The notes under the pieces were generated by a model. The model did no database searches. It was not told the origin of the DNA and was given only the letters and a program-made list of their open reading frames with translations. Of a stretch of DNA of 64,000 nucleotides, positions 7,569 through 17,215 are shown in pieces. Where the stretch lies: contig CAMDZD010000002.1 of the NCBI GenBank assembly GCA_945910815.1, positions 116,212 to 180,211 of the forward strand, given 5' to 3'. Every line of letters begins with the position of its first letter. The first letter of the stretch is position 1. Position numbers and translations under genes: made by a program. Source of the stretch: an uncultured Clostridia bacterium. GTDB lineage: Bacteria > Bacillota > Clostridia > Oscillospirales > Ruminococcaceae.

Positions 7569-10196
7569 ATGAAAATTCAAGGTCTTAATGACGAACAAGT
7601 CCGTGCTTCAAAAGAGAAATACGGCGATAATCGTATGACCGAACAGCAGTCCGAAGGCTTCTGGTCAAAGCTTAAAGATAATTTCGGCGACCCTATGATT
7701 AAAATTCTGTGTGTCGCCCTTATTATCAATGTAATATTTGCTTTTCTCGGTCAGACAGAATGGTATGAATCTGTCGGCATTGCTCTTGCGGTACTGCTTG
7801 CAACCCTCGTTTCAACATTCTCTGAATACAGAAACGAAAACGCATTCCAGAAACTTCAGGAAGAGGCTTCACAGATTAAATGCAAGGTTTACAGAAACGG
7901 TGAAATTGTTGAAATCCCTATTGATGATATTGTTGTAGGTGACTGCGTTCTGCTCCAGTCCGGTGACAAAATTCCGGCTGACGGTGTTATCATTGACGGT
8001 CATATTCAGACTGACCAGTCTGTACTTAACGGCGAATCAAAAGAGGCTGAAAAAATTCCCGTTCCGGAAGATTATCAGGATACCGATGAGGCTATGGATT
8101 TCCTTAATAAATACAAGGTATTCCGTGGTTCTGTCGTATGCTCCGGAAATGCTGTTATGCGTGTTACCACAGTAGGCGACAAATCTGTTTACGGTCAGAT
8201 TGCAAAGGAACTCCAGATTGATGATGACCGTGAAACTCCTCTCAAGCTCAAACTCGGCAAGCTCGCAAATCAGATTAGTATGTTCGGCTATATCGGTGGC
8301 GGTGCTATTGCAGTTGCCTTTATGATTCAGAGAATATTCTTAAACGGCGTAGCTGTTGCAGAGTATTTTTCAAACTGGATGAATCCTGTAAATGACCTCG
8401 TCGAAGCGGTAATGCTTGCCGTAATTATCATAGTTATGGCTGTTCCGGAAGGTCTTCCGCTTATGATTGCCATAGTTTCCGCACAGAATATGGGAAAAAT
8501 GCTCAAGGAAAATGTCCTTGTCAGAAAAATTTCAGGTATCGAAACTGCCGGAAGCCTTAACATTCTTTTCAGCGACAAAACAGGTACTATAACTAAAGGT
8601 CAGCTTGAAGCTGTTACATTCGTTGACGGTCAGGGAAATGATTTCAAAAACTTTGATGATGTCAGAGGAGAACTCGGAAATCTCCTCTATATGAGTGTAA
8701 GACATAATACAAGTGCTGTTCTCAGCGGTGACAAAGTTGTGGGCGGTAATGCTACTGAGCGTGCTTTGCTCGGATTCCTTAAAGGAAAGTCAATCGATGC
8801 AAATGTAACTGTTACTGACAGCATACCTTTCAACAGCAGTAACAAATATTCCGCATCAACAGTAAGCGGTGACTATAACCTTTCACTTATCAAGGGAGCT
8901 CCGGAAAAAATTATAAGCAGGTGTAAATTCTGCTACGATGAAAACGGAAAGAAAATTCCTTTTAAATCAGAAGGTTCAAAGGTATCCGCAAAAATCGATG
9001 AACTTGCAAGCCGTGCAATAAGAGTTCTTGCTCTTGCCGAATGTGACGGAAAAATTACTGACGATGCACTTCCGGACGGTGACTGGACTCTTGTCGGAAT
9101 TATCGGTATCCGTGACGAAGTAAGACCCGAATCAATTGATGCTATTGCACAGGTTCACAAAGCCGGTGTACAGGTTGTTATGATTACCGGTGACAGAAAA
9201 GATACTGCTATGGCTATTGCTAAAGAAGCTGGTCTTCTCAAAAAGGAAAGCGACATTGTTCTTACATCTGATGAACTTGCTAAGCTCAGCGATGACGAAC
9301 TTAAAGCTAAACTCCCGAATATCCGTGTAGTTGCCCGTGCATTGCCAAGTGACAAGAGCCGTTTCGTAAGAGTTGCACAGGAACTCAATCTCGTTGTAGG
9401 TATGACAGGTGACGGCGTAAACGATTCCCCTGCTCTTAAGCGTGCCGATGTCGGATTCGCTATGGGCGGTGGTACTGAAGTTGCCAAGGAAGCAAGCGAA
9501 ATCGTTATTATGGACGATAATTTCAAGTCTATTGAAAAAGCTATCCTCTACGGACGTACAATTTTTAACAGTATAAGAAAATTCATAGTATTTCAGCTTA
9601 CAATAAACGTTGCAGCGGTTCTTATTTCGTTTATATCTCCTCTGCTCGGAATTGCAAATCCGCTTTCAATCACACAGATTCTCTGGGTAAACCTTGTAAT
9701 GGATACTCTTGCAGCCCTTGCATTCGGCGGAGAACCTGCTCTTGAAAGATATATGAATGAAGCTCCTAAAAAACGTGATGAACATATTGTCAGCAAAAAT
9801 ATGTGGAGTCAGATTATTACCGGCTCTGTATGGACTTTTGCAGTAAGCCTTATATTTATACTTACTCCTTTTGCAAAGGATTTCTTCAGACCCGATGAAA
9901 ACAACAAATATCTGCTTACAGGCTATTTCGCATTCTTTATTCTTACTTCTGTATTCAACGCATTCAATGCAAGAACCGAAAAGCTTAATCTTTTCGATAA
10001 TCTCGGCAAAAACAAGGGATTCCTTAAGGTTATGGGCATAATTACTGTTGTACAGATAATCATGACATACTGCGGAGGAGTTATCCTCAGCTGTTACGGA
10101 CTTAATGTCAAGGAATGGCTGTTTGTTATCGTTTCTGCACTTCTGATTGTCCCCATTGACTTAATCAGAAAGTTTATATTTAAATCATCTAAATAA
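7569..10196 (+). CDS. Calcium-type P-type ATPase (P2A/P2B, PMCA-like)
   Basis: An 875-residue cation pump. It has an N-terminal actuator domain with NGES (for TGES) near 157, the membrane motif VPEGLPL near 295, the phosphorylated Asp in SDKTGT near 335, the nucleotide-binding KGAPE motif, and the hinge motif MTGDGVNDSPA near 616. A cluster of C-terminal membrane helices follows. VPEGLP is typical of bacterial calcium pumps. Its place directly before TerD genes, which encode Ca2+-binding proteins, suggests that the operon senses or controls calcium or a related metal. It has its own AAGGAAAGGA site and ends 21 bases before the first TerD gene. Confidence 0.92.
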   Translation: MKIQGLNDEQVRASKEKYGDNRMTEQQSEGFWSKLKDNFGDPMIKILCVALIINVIFAFLGQTEWYESVGIALAVLLATLVSTFSEYRNENAFQKLQEEASQIKCKVYRNGEIVEIPIDDIVVGDCVLLQSGDKIPADGVIIDGHIQTDQSVLNGESKEAEKIPVPEDYQDTDEAMDFLNKYKVFRGSVVCSGNAVMRVTTVGDKSVYGQIAKELQIDDDRETPLKLKLGKLANQISMFGYIGGGAIAVAFMIQRIFLNGVAVAEYFSNWMNPVNDLVEAVMLAVIIIVMAVPEGLPLMIAIVSAQNMGKMLKENVLVRKISGIETAGSLNILFSDKTGTITKGQLEAVTFVDGQGNDFKNFDDVRGELGNLLYMSVRHNTSAVLSGDKVVGGNATERALLGFLKGKSIDANVTVTDSIPFNSSNKYSASTVSGDYNLSLIKGAPEKIISRCKFCYDENGKKIPFKSEGSKVSAKIDELASRAIRVLALAECDGKITDDALPDGDWTLVGIIGIRDEVRPESIDAIAQVHKAGVQVVMITGDRKDTAMAIAKEAGLLKKESDIVLTSDELAKLSDDELKAKLPNIRVVARALPSDKSRFVRVAQELNLVVGMTGDGVNDSPALKRADVGFAMGGGTEVAKEASEIVIMDDNFKSIEKAILYGRTIFNSIRKFIVFQLTINVAAVLISFISPLLGIANPLSITQILWVNLVMDTLAALAFGGEPALERYMNEAPKKRDEHIVSKNMWSQIITGSVWTFAVSLIFILTPFAKDFFRPDENNKYLLTGYFAFFILTSVFNAFNARTEKLNLFDNLGKNKGFLKVMGIITVVQIIMTYCGGVILSCYGLNVKEWLFVIVSALLIVPIDLIRKFIFKSSK

Positions 10197-10217
10197 TTCT
10201 CAAGGAGGAATTTTATC

Positions 10218-10799
10218 ATGGCAATTAGCTTAAAAAAAGGTCAGAAGGTTGACCTCACAAAAACAAACCCCGGACTTTCCAAAATCCTTATCGGTCTCGG
10301 CTGGGACACAAACAAATATGACGGCGGTTCTGCATTTGACCTTGACGCAGCTGCTTTTCTTCTCGGTGAAGACGGCAAGGCAAAGAGTGAATCTGATTTC
10401 ATCTTCTATGGCAACCTCAAGCACGTTTCAGAATCCGTTGAACATCTCGGTGACAACCTCACAGGTGAAGGTGACGGCGACGACGAAGAAATTAAAATCG
10501 ACCTTTCAAAAGTTCCCGCTGATGTTGCAAAAATCGATTTCACTGTAACTATCTATGATGCTGACAAACGCAATCAGAACTTCGGACAGGTTTCAAATGC
10601 TTTTATCCGTATCGTTGACGAAGCTAACAATACTGAACTTATCAGATATGACCTCGGTGAAGATTTCTCAATTGAAACTGCTGTTGTAGTTGCAGAACTT
10701 TACCGCCACAACGGTGAATGGAAGTTCAACGCTATCGGAAGCGGATTCTCCGGCGGTCTTTCAGCACTTTGTGCAAACTTCGGCATTGATGCTGAATAA
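10218..10799 (+). CDS. TerD-family calcium-binding stress protein (first copy)
   Basis: A 193-residue single TerD domain with the full signature: GQKVDLTK at the N-terminus, [15 protein letters not shown] near 40, [15 protein letters not shown] near 76-90 (the acidic Ca2+-binding site) and the C-terminal [15 protein letters not shown]. TerD proteins bind calcium with this acidic loop and are linked to tellurite, oxidative and phage stress. The signature is the most canonical in the cluster together with the third copy. It has an AAGGAGG site. Confidence 0.95.
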   Translation: MAISLKKGQKVDLTKTNPGLSKILIGLGWDTNKYDGGSAFDLDAAAFLLGEDGKAKSESDFIFYGNLKHVSESVEHLGDNLTGEGDGDDEEIKIDLSKVPADVAKIDFTVTIYDADKRNQNFGQVSNAFIRIVDEANNTELIRYDLGEDFSIETAVVVAELYRHNGEWKFNAIGSGFSGGLSALCANFGIDAE

Positions 10800-10814
10800 T
10801 CCGGTGAAAAATCA

Positions 10815-11600
10815 ATGACTTACGATGCTATCGGAACCCGTGAAAACATCAGAATAATGGATTCAAGTGCCAACAAGGGTATGAAAGTTGATATACTTGA
10901 ATATCAGAAACTTCTCGGCGGAAAAAATCCCCATAATGCTCAGATGATGTATTTCATGGAAAAACAGAATATGAAAGCCCGTCAGCCTGTTATCTATCTC
11001 ACTAACGATTCCGTAAAGGTTGAACCCGGTGCTATGAGCTATTTTATGGGCAATCTTGAAATGGTTTCCGGTGTTACTGTTAAAAATGCTCTCGGCAGAA
11101 TGTTCACCGGTGCTGTAACAGGCGAATCCGCTGCACAGCCCGAATACAAGGGAACCGGTATGGTTGTTCTTGAACCAAGTTTCAAGCACTTTATAGTAAT
11201 AGAACTTCAGGCAGGCGAGGAAATTATTGTTGATAAAGGTATGTTTTTCGCTGCTCAGGGAAGTGCAGTTGTCAGTGCTTTTATGCAGAAAAATTTCACT
11301 TCCGCTGTTGCCGGCGGTGAAGGTATCTTCCAGCAGTCTATAAAAGGCCCCGGTCTTTGCGTTCTCGAATGTGCAGTGCCTATGTGCGAAATAGATATTA
11401 TTGAGCTTAACAATGATGTTCTTAAAGTAGACGGCAATTTTGCCGTACTGCGTACCGGCGGAATCAATTTTACTGTTGAACGTTCCGCAAAGACTCTTGT
11501 CGGCTCTGCTGTATCGGGCGAGGGGCTTGTAAACGTATACAGGGGAACAGGTCAGGTATGGCTCGCTCCTACAATAAAAATATACAATTCTCTTGTATAA
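10815..11600 (+). CDS. AIM24-family protein
   Basis: A 261-residue beta-rich protein of the AIM24/TIGR00266-like family. It has the repeated Gly-rich strands expected (SVKVEPGAMSYF, GTGMVVLEPSF, KGPGLCVLEC, YRGTGQVWLAPT) and no membrane segments. Members often lie in Ter loci between TerD genes, and their molecular role is not known. The first 50 residues, before the AIM24 repeats, look like a specific N-terminal extension. It is 15 bases after the first TerD gene and has a weak GGTGA site, so its translation may depend on the upstream gene. Confidence 0.82.
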   Translation: MTYDAIGTRENIRIMDSSANKGMKVDILEYQKLLGGKNPHNAQMMYFMEKQNMKARQPVIYLTNDSVKVEPGAMSYFMGNLEMVSGVTVKNALGRMFTGAVTGESAAQPEYKGTGMVVLEPSFKHFIVIELQAGEEIIVDKGMFFAAQGSAVVSAFMQKNFTSAVAGGEGIFQQSIKGPGLCVLECAVPMCEIDIIELNNDVLKVDGNFAVLRTGGINFTVERSAKTLVGSAVSGEGLVNVYRGTGQVWLAPTIKIYNSLV

Positions 11601-11619
11601 AATGAAAGAAGTGATATAA

Positions 11620-12210
11620 ATGGCTGTAAATCTTCAGAAAGGTCAGAAAGTCGAACTCCGCAAGGAAAACGGCGGTGAACTTAAAAGCGTTATGGTAGGT
11701 CTTGGCTGGGACGAGGCTAAACGAAAAAAAGGTCTTTTCGCTCCAAAGCCTCAGGCTATCGACTGCGATGCATCTGTCTTCATATGTTCAAACGGAAAGC
11801 TTTGTGATAAGAGTGATATAGTATATTTCGGAAACCTTACCCACAAGACAAAAGCTGTCCGCCATATGGGTGATAATCTCACAGGTGCAGGCGATGGCGA
11901 TGATGAACAGATTATGGTTGACCTTAATGCACTCCCTGCAAATTATGACAAAATTGTTTTTGTCGTAAATATATATCAGGCTATGCAGAGACATCAGCAT
12001 TTCGGAATGATTGAAAATGCTTTTATAAGAATCTGCGATTCTGATACCGGAAAGGAACTTTGCAGATATAACCTTTCCGAAAACTATGACGCTATGACTG
12101 CTATGATTTTCGGTGAAATTTACCGCTACAACGGTAAATGGAAATTCAATGCAATAGGTCAGCCCACAAATGACAATGATGTATCTTCTCTTGCAAGAAG
12201 ATACCAGTAA
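11620..12210 (+). CDS. TerD-family protein (second copy)
   Basis: A 196-residue TerD domain with GQKVELRK, GLGWD, IDCDASVFIC, HMGDNLTGAGDGDDE and KWKFNAIGQ. Compared with the first copy it carries an insertion KRKKGLFAPKPQ before the DCDAS strand, a feature of one TerD subgroup (TerZ/TerX-like). The calcium-binding acidic loop is intact. It lies between the AIM24 gene and the third TerD gene with short gaps. Confidence 0.93.
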   Translation: MAVNLQKGQKVELRKENGGELKSVMVGLGWDEAKRKKGLFAPKPQAIDCDASVFICSNGKLCDKSDIVYFGNLTHKTKAVRHMGDNLTGAGDGDDEQIMVDLNALPANYDKIVFVVNIYQAMQRHQHFGMIENAFIRICDSDTGKELCRYNLSENYDAMTAMIFGEIYRYNGKWKFNAIGQPTNDNDVSSLARRYQ

Positions 12211-12225
12211 AAGGAGGTTTTTTAA

Positions 12226-12813
12226 ATGGGTGTTAATCTTTCAAAAGGTCAGCGTGTAAGCCTTGACAAAAATATGACTATGGCTATGATTGGTCTCGGC
12301 TGGGACGTCAAGCAGTTCGACGGCGGTGCAGATTTCGACCTTGATGCCTCTGCATTTCTCCTCGGTGCTAACGGAAAAGTAAGAAGTGATGCTGATTTTA
12401 TCTTCTACAACAATCTCGAAAGCGTTGACCATTCTGTAAAGCATATGGGCGATAACCTTACCGGCGAGGGCGAAGGCGATGACGAAGTTATTGTTATCGA
12501 TTTCACAAAAGTTCCTGCTGATGTTCAGAAAATTGCTATTACAGTTACTATCTATGACGCTCAGGCAAGAGGTCAGAATTTCGGACAGGTTTCAAATGCC
12601 TATGTACGTGTTGCACGTATGGCTAATGAAAACGACATGAACGGTTCAGAAGTTCTCAGATTCGACCTCGGAGAAGAATTTTCAATCGAAACTGCCGTTG
12701 TTGTATGCGAAATTTACCGTCACAACGGTGACTGGAAATTCAATGCAGTAGGTTCAGGCTATCAGGGCGGACTCGCTGCTCTCGGCAGAGCATACGGTGT
12801 AAATGTAGGCTGA
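12226..12813 (+). CDS. TerD-family protein (third copy)
   Basis: A 195-residue canonical TerD domain: [47 protein letters not shown] (calcium loop) and DWKFNAVGSGYQGGL. It closely resembles the first copy, so the two may be a duplication. A strong AAAGGAGG site precedes it. The gene ends just before an 11-bp hairpin that separates the canonical Ter genes from the unusual fusions. Confidence 0.95.
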   Translation: MGVNLSKGQRVSLDKNMTMAMIGLGWDVKQFDGGADFDLDASAFLLGANGKVRSDADFIFYNNLESVDHSVKHMGDNLTGEGEGDDEVIVIDFTKVPADVQKIAITVTIYDAQARGQNFGQVSNAYVRVARMANENDMNGSEVLRFDLGEEFSIETAVVVCEIYRHNGDWKFNAVGSGYQGGLAALGRAYGVNVG

Positions 12814-12844
12814 TAAGCTTTCAGATACAATTATAAACTTACAT

Positions 12845-12880
12845 GGGGGAATCTTTTTCCGTAAGATTCCCCCGAATTTT
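12845..12880 (+). terminator. Stem-loop inside the Ter operon (attenuator or partial terminator)
   Basis: GGGGGAATCTT (12845-12855) pairs perfectly with AAGATTCCCCC (12863-12873) around a 7-base loop, followed by GAATTTT. The stem is strong but the U-run is short and offset, so partial read-through into the fusion genes, which have no promoter of their own, is likely. It could set lower expression of the distal genes or protect the upstream mRNA 3' end. Confidence 0.55.
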
Positions 12881-12901
12881 TAGGAAAGGAATTTTTTTAT
12901 T

Positions 12902-14059
12902 ATGAATCTTCAGCGTGGTTTCAGAGATAAGCTTGAAAAATATTTCGATATAAATCAGGATATTGATATAATTATGAATACTTGCGGAAGCTCCGTATAT
13001 GATTACTGCTGTTTTGGTGTTGACAGTTCAAATAAGCTTTCAGATGACAGATATATGGTTTTTTATAATCAGACTTCATCTCCCAACGGTGAAATCAGAT
13101 TGAATGGTTCTTCCGGATTCAGGGTTTCACTTAAAAATCTTCCGATGACTATTAACAAGCTTGTATTTACGGTAAGCATTGACGGCAACGGTACTATGGG
13201 AAATATTTCCGGTCACTCACTGAAAGTATCACAGAATAATAATTCTGCTCTTGAACTCAATCTCTCCGGAACTGATTTCCATTCCGAAAAAGCTATAATT
13301 TCAATAGAAATTTACAGAAAGGATACATGGCGTATTGCAGTAATAGCAGGCGGATTCAATGGCGGTCTTAAAGAATTGCTTAAATTTTATGGCGGTACGG
13401 AAATATCTGTTCCAAAGCCTGAACCTGTTCCGAAACCTGCACCAAAACCTGCTCCCGAACCCGTAAGGCTTAAAAAGGTTGAACTCAAAAAGGGACAGAA
13501 AGTAAATCTTCAGAAAACCGGAAACTCTCTCGGTGAGATTCTGATAAATCTTAACTGGAGTCAGCCTGTTAAAAAATCATTCTTTTCAACAGTCCGTGCA
13601 ATAGACCTTGACCTCGGCTGTCTCTACGAAATGAAAGACGGCAGAAAAGGCTGTGTACAGGCTCTCGGAAACGCTTTCGGAAGCCTTGACAGATTCCCCT
13701 TTATAGCTCTTGACGGTGATGACCGTACAGGTGCAAATTCCGCCGGTGAAAACCTCAGAATCAACGGAAAAATGATTTCTCAGATTAAAAGAATACTTAT
13801 ATATACTTTCATATATGAGGGAATTGCCAACTGGAAACAGGCGGACGGCGTTGTAACTGTCAAATGCCCCGGAAGTCCTGATATTATCGTAAGAATGGAC
13901 GAATACGGTTCTAATCTCAAAACATGTGCAATTGCACTTCTTGAAAATCAGAATGATGAAACTTTCAGCGTTGAAAAAGTAGTGAGATTTTTCAGCAATC
14001 AGGAACCTATGGACAGAGCTTTCAACTGGAATATGAAATGGTCCGTCGGCAGGAAGTAA
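12902..14059 (+). CDS. Tandem TerD-domain protein (two degenerate TerD domains)
   Basis: A 385-residue protein with a divergent TerD-like domain at about 1-165 (ends WRIAVIAGGFNGGLKELL), a Pro-rich linker of repeated PKP/PAP units at about 170-187, and a second TerD-like domain from about 190 (KKGQKVNLQK). The first domain lacks the acidic calcium loop. The second keeps a part of it as DGDDRTGANSAGE. The C-terminal half resembles TerA-type proteins. It follows the stem-loop and is one base before the next gene. The loss of the calcium site in one domain suggests a structural or regulatory role, which is inference. Confidence 0.8.
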   Translation: MNLQRGFRDKLEKYFDINQDIDIIMNTCGSSVYDYCCFGVDSSNKLSDDRYMVFYNQTSSPNGEIRLNGSSGFRVSLKNLPMTINKLVFTVSIDGNGTMGNISGHSLKVSQNNNSALELNLSGTDFHSEKAIISIEIYRKDTWRIAVIAGGFNGGLKELLKFYGGTEISVPKPEPVPKPAPKPAPEPVRLKKVELKKGQKVNLQKTGNSLGEILINLNWSQPVKKSFFSTVRAIDLDLGCLYEMKDGRKGCVQALGNAFGSLDRFPFIALDGDDRTGANSAGENLRINGKMISQIKRILIYTFIYEGIANWKQADGVVTVKCPGSPDIIVRMDEYGSNLKTCAIALLENQNDETFSVEKVVRFFSNQEPMDRAFNWNMKWSVGRK

Positions 14060-14060
14060 T

Positions 14061-15173
14061 ATGGAAACAATCAGCAAATCTTTTGAATCGGGTGAATATG
14101 AGGGTACTGTAATAATAGACAAATCCGGAATAGTTGAATGTAATAACTCTACTTTCTGGTCTTACGGAAAAACTACGGTAAAAATAAAAGCCTCCGGAGT
14201 TACTCTGAAAAATGCAAGAATTGAAGTTCTAGGTGGAAATGCCTGTGCAATTGAAACAGATTTTCCCGACCTTGTGCTTGAAAATGTTGAAGTCAGAGGA
14301 AATATAAAGGGTATGCCCTCTGAATCTGAAAACTGGAATCTTCCCTCTTTAATTTCATTGGGAGAATTTGCTCCGGAATGTGAAAATACTTTCTATACAA
14401 GTATTACAGTACCTATGGACTGCATTATTATAAATAATCTCTATGGAGTCGAAATTTCTCCGCTTAATATGAAAAAAGGCTCTAATCAGATAAAAATCAC
14501 AGTTTCCCCTATGCGTGGCAATACTATACTTTACGGTGAAATATTTACGGAATCGAAAGTTAAAAGGCGTATATGCATAAGCGGTAAGGCTGTTGAAAAT
14601 GCTCCGCAAAGAAAACAGACTCCGCCTGTTACGGAATCAAATGTCCCTGTACTGAAAAAAGGTCAGCGTATACTTATTGATGAACATTTTCTGAATACAT
14701 TCAGATTCGTATTTGAAAGAAAATCAGTTAAAAGAAATATGGATATAGATGTATATACTTTTCTTCTCGGAGAAAACGGAAAAGCTTTCTGCGATGAGGA
14801 TTTGATATTTTTCGGAAATACATGTTCAAAGGATAATTCCGTGCAGACAGGCGGAGACAGCAAATCCCCGGAAGTTTCCGTATCTCTTTCAAAGCTTGAC
14901 GGCAGATATTCAAAAATTGCCATCTGTTTCGCAATATACGGCGATGACAGCAGTCTGAATTTTTCGCTTGTGGAATCTCCTGTTATACATATATTTACTA
15001 ATCAGAATGAAATATGTCAGTTCCCGCTTGAAAACCTTTTCACTGAAAAAACTGTCGTGGCTGTTGAGCTTTACCGTTACAAAAACCAGTGGAAAATAAA
15101 CTGTATCGGTTCGGGTTACAGAGACGGTCTGAAAAGGCTCTGCGAAAGCTTCGGAATTGAAGTTGACAGCTAA
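14061..15173 (+). CDS. Beta-repeat N-terminal domain fused to a degenerate TerD domain
   Basis: A 370-residue protein. The C-terminal part (about 195-368) is TerD-like: KKGQRILIDE, DIDVYTFLLGENGKAF, DLIFFGNT and QWKINCIGSGYRDGL; the calcium loop is replaced by NSVQTGGDSKSPE. The first 85 residues have short repeated strands (TVIIDKSG, TTVKIKASGVTLKNARIEV, LVLENVEVRG) like turns of a right-handed beta-helix, followed by a beta-sandwich-like stretch (about 100-180). I do not recognise the N-terminal half as a named family. The gene follows the tandem TerD gene by one base. Confidence 0.72.
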   Translation: METISKSFESGEYEGTVIIDKSGIVECNNSTFWSYGKTTVKIKASGVTLKNARIEVLGGNACAIETDFPDLVLENVEVRGNIKGMPSESENWNLPSLISLGEFAPECENTFYTSITVPMDCIIINNLYGVEISPLNMKKGSNQIKITVSPMRGNTILYGEIFTESKVKRRICISGKAVENAPQRKQTPPVTESNVPVLKKGQRILIDEHFLNTFRFVFERKSVKRNMDIDVYTFLLGENGKAFCDEDLIFFGNTCSKDNSVQTGGDSKSPEVSVSLSKLDGRYSKIAICFAIYGDDSSLNFSLVESPVIHIFTNQNEICQFPLENLFTEKTVVAVELYRYKNQWKINCIGSGYRDGLKRLCESFGIEVDS

Positions 15174-15191
15174 AAAGAAAGGACTTTTTTA

Positions 15192-16175
15192 ATGACACAA
15201 AATTTTTCAGAAGATGAACTTCTGCCATATAAATTATCGGGACTGCTTTATGCTCCTGCAATAAATTTAAGCTTTGCAGAAAAAATTATAAACAAAAAAT
15301 ATCCCTCACTGACTTCAACAGCATTCTGTCTTGAGGATTCAATTATGGACGATGCACTGCATAAAGCAGAATCCGCACTTGTGAACACTCTTGAATTTAT
15401 CAGAAAAAATGTTTCGTCATATGATGATTTACCTCTTATTTTCGTTAGAATAAGAACTCCTCAGCATATGGAATATATTCATAATCTTCTCGGAGACAAC
15501 GAGAATATTATTACAGGATATATTCTCCCTAAATTTGACTTGTCAAATGCTAAAAAATACCGTGAAATCATAGTGAGATTAAATCAGAACCGTGAAAAAA
15601 AGCTTTATATTATGCCTATTCTCGAAAGCCGGATGATTGCCTATAAATCAACACGCCTTAATATTCTGCTTGCCGTAAAGGAAATTATCAACGATATGAG
15701 CGAATATGTTCTTAATATCCGTGTGGGCGGAAACGATTTCAGTAATATTTACGGCTTAAGACGTTCCATAAATCAGACTATTTACGATATAGGAGTTATA
15801 AGGGATATTCTTGTTGATATAATTAACGTTTTCGCCTCCGATTACGTTGTATCGGGGGCAGTATGGGAATATTTCGGGGATAATCCTGACGACGAATGGG
15901 CAGAAGGTCTTAAACGTGAACTCACTCTCGACCACCTTAACGGATTTACCGGAAAAACTGCAATTCACCCGTCACAGCTTCCCGTAATATACGAAAGTAT
16001 GAAAGTTTCCCGAAATGATTACAATGATGCTGTTCAGATTCTCAACTGGCAGTCAGATAATCTCGGAGTAAGCAAAAGCGATAACGGCTCACGTATGAAT
16101 GAAGTAAAATGTCATTCAAAATGGGCAAGGCGTATAAAAATTATGGGCGATATTTACGGTATAAAGGAGAATTAA
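15192..16175 (+). CDS. HpcH/HpaI aldolase / citrate lyase-like protein (Ter metabolite module)
   Basis: A 327-residue TIM-barrel protein resembling the citrate lyase beta/HpcH-HpaI aldolase family: LLYAPA, CLEDSI near 40-45 (metal-binding acidic residue), IFVRIRTPQH, MPILESR and the NIRVGGNDFSN segment near 175. It is the first gene of the five-gene module found in Ter loci, proposed from comparative genomics (Anantharaman, Iyer and Aravind) to make a nucleoside-like metabolite; the substrate is unknown. It has an AGAAAGGA site, and its TAA shares one base with the ATG of the next gene. Confidence 0.82.
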   Translation: MTQNFSEDELLPYKLSGLLYAPAINLSFAEKIINKKYPSLTSTAFCLEDSIMDDALHKAESALVNTLEFIRKNVSSYDDLPLIFVRIRTPQHMEYIHNLLGDNENIITGYILPKFDLSNAKKYREIIVRLNQNREKKLYIMPILESRMIAYKSTRLNILLAVKEIINDMSEYVLNIRVGGNDFSNIYGLRRSINQTIYDIGVIRDILVDIINVFASDYVVSGAVWEYFGDNPDDEWAEGLKRELTLDHLNGFTGKTAIHPSQLPVIYESMKVSRNDYNDAVQILNWQSDNLGVSKSDNGSRMNEVKCHSKWARRIKIMGDIYGIKEN

Positions 16176-17215
16176 TGATGATTAACATATGGTTCAATCA
16201 CTGGTTCAGCACAGCTTATCACCTGATAAATCTTATGAAATCGGAAAATCCGGATAAATTTCATTTTATAGGTTCATCAAGAAGTAATATATGCGTATTT
16301 ACAAAAGCCTGCGATGAAAAATATTCCGAACCTCTGAATATAAGCCGTCCGGAATATATAAAATTCTGTCTTGATTTCTGCCGTCAGCATGATGTAAAAG
16401 TTTTCGTACCCCGTCACAATCTCGCTGATATATCAAAGCATTACAGAGATTTTCAGAATATCGGAGTTAAGCTCTTTGCCGATTCAGATTCTAAAAATGC
16501 CATGATACTTGATGACAAAATACTTACATACAGAAAAATATCGGAAATCTGCCCCGAAATTATTCCGGAATATTACAGTGCAAATTCCCTTGAAAGCTTT
16601 ATCCATATATATGAAAATCTTAACGAAAAATACAGAGTATGCTATAAGCTTGCTGTCGATGAGGGTGCATGCAGTTTCCGTATTATTGACAAAAATCTTG
16701 AAAGCATAACCGCACTTCTTAACAGTCCCAATCATAAAATAAGCTTTGATACGGCAAAAAAAATTCTCTCTCAGTATGATTTTAATATTCCGCTGATTGT
16801 TATGCCGTATCTTGACGGTATCGAAATAAGTGCCGACTGCCTTAATACTCCTGACGGAAATATTATAATTCCGAGATACAAAAACGGAAGATATGAGGAA
16901 ATTATCTTTGACGAAAATATTATGCATATATGCGACAGAATAATAAATTATCTTGATATAAAAATGCCTTTGAATATACAATTCAAATGTATGAACGGCA
17001 AGCCGTATCTGCTTGAAATCAATCCCCGAATGGCCGGAGGTTTACAGGCTTCATGTATGGCTACGGGAATCAACATTCCGAATATTGCTCTGAATCAGCT
17101 TATGGGAATAAATATCCAATGGAAATATCCCGATTTCAAATCAGTAAAAACGGCTAATCTTGAAACACCGGTATTTCCCGACTATACGGAGGAACGAAAT
17201 GAAATACACATCTGA
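16175..17215 (+). CDS. ATP-grasp ligase of the Ter metabolite module
   Basis: An ATP-grasp protein of about 346 residues, starting MMINIWFNHW. An N-terminal pre-ATP-grasp domain is followed by the nucleotide-binding region (YKLAVDEGACSFR, about 156-168), MPYLDGIEISADC and the metal-binding C-terminal PYLLEINPRMAGG near 300. The AAGGAGA site at 16164-16170 points to 16175 or 16178 (the latter spaced better), not to the more upstream in-frame ATG inside the aldolase gene. Such enzymes join a carboxylate to an amine; here it probably works on a product of the preceding aldolase-like enzyme. Its 3' end overlaps the next gene by 17 bases. Confidence 0.87.
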   Translation: MMINIWFNHWFSTAYHLINLMKSENPDKFHFIGSSRSNICVFTKACDEKYSEPLNISRPEYIKFCLDFCRQHDVKVFVPRHNLADISKHYRDFQNIGVKLFADSDSKNAMILDDKILTYRKISEICPEIIPEYYSANSLESFIHIYENLNEKYRVCYKLAVDEGACSFRIIDKNLESITALLNSPNHKISFDTAKKILSQYDFNIPLIVMPYLDGIEISADCLNTPDGNIIIPRYKNGRYEEIIFDENIMHICDRIINYLDIKMPLNIQFKCMNGKPYLLEINPRMAGGLQASCMATGINIPNIALNQLMGINIQWKYPDFKSVKTANLETPVFPDYTEERNEIHI

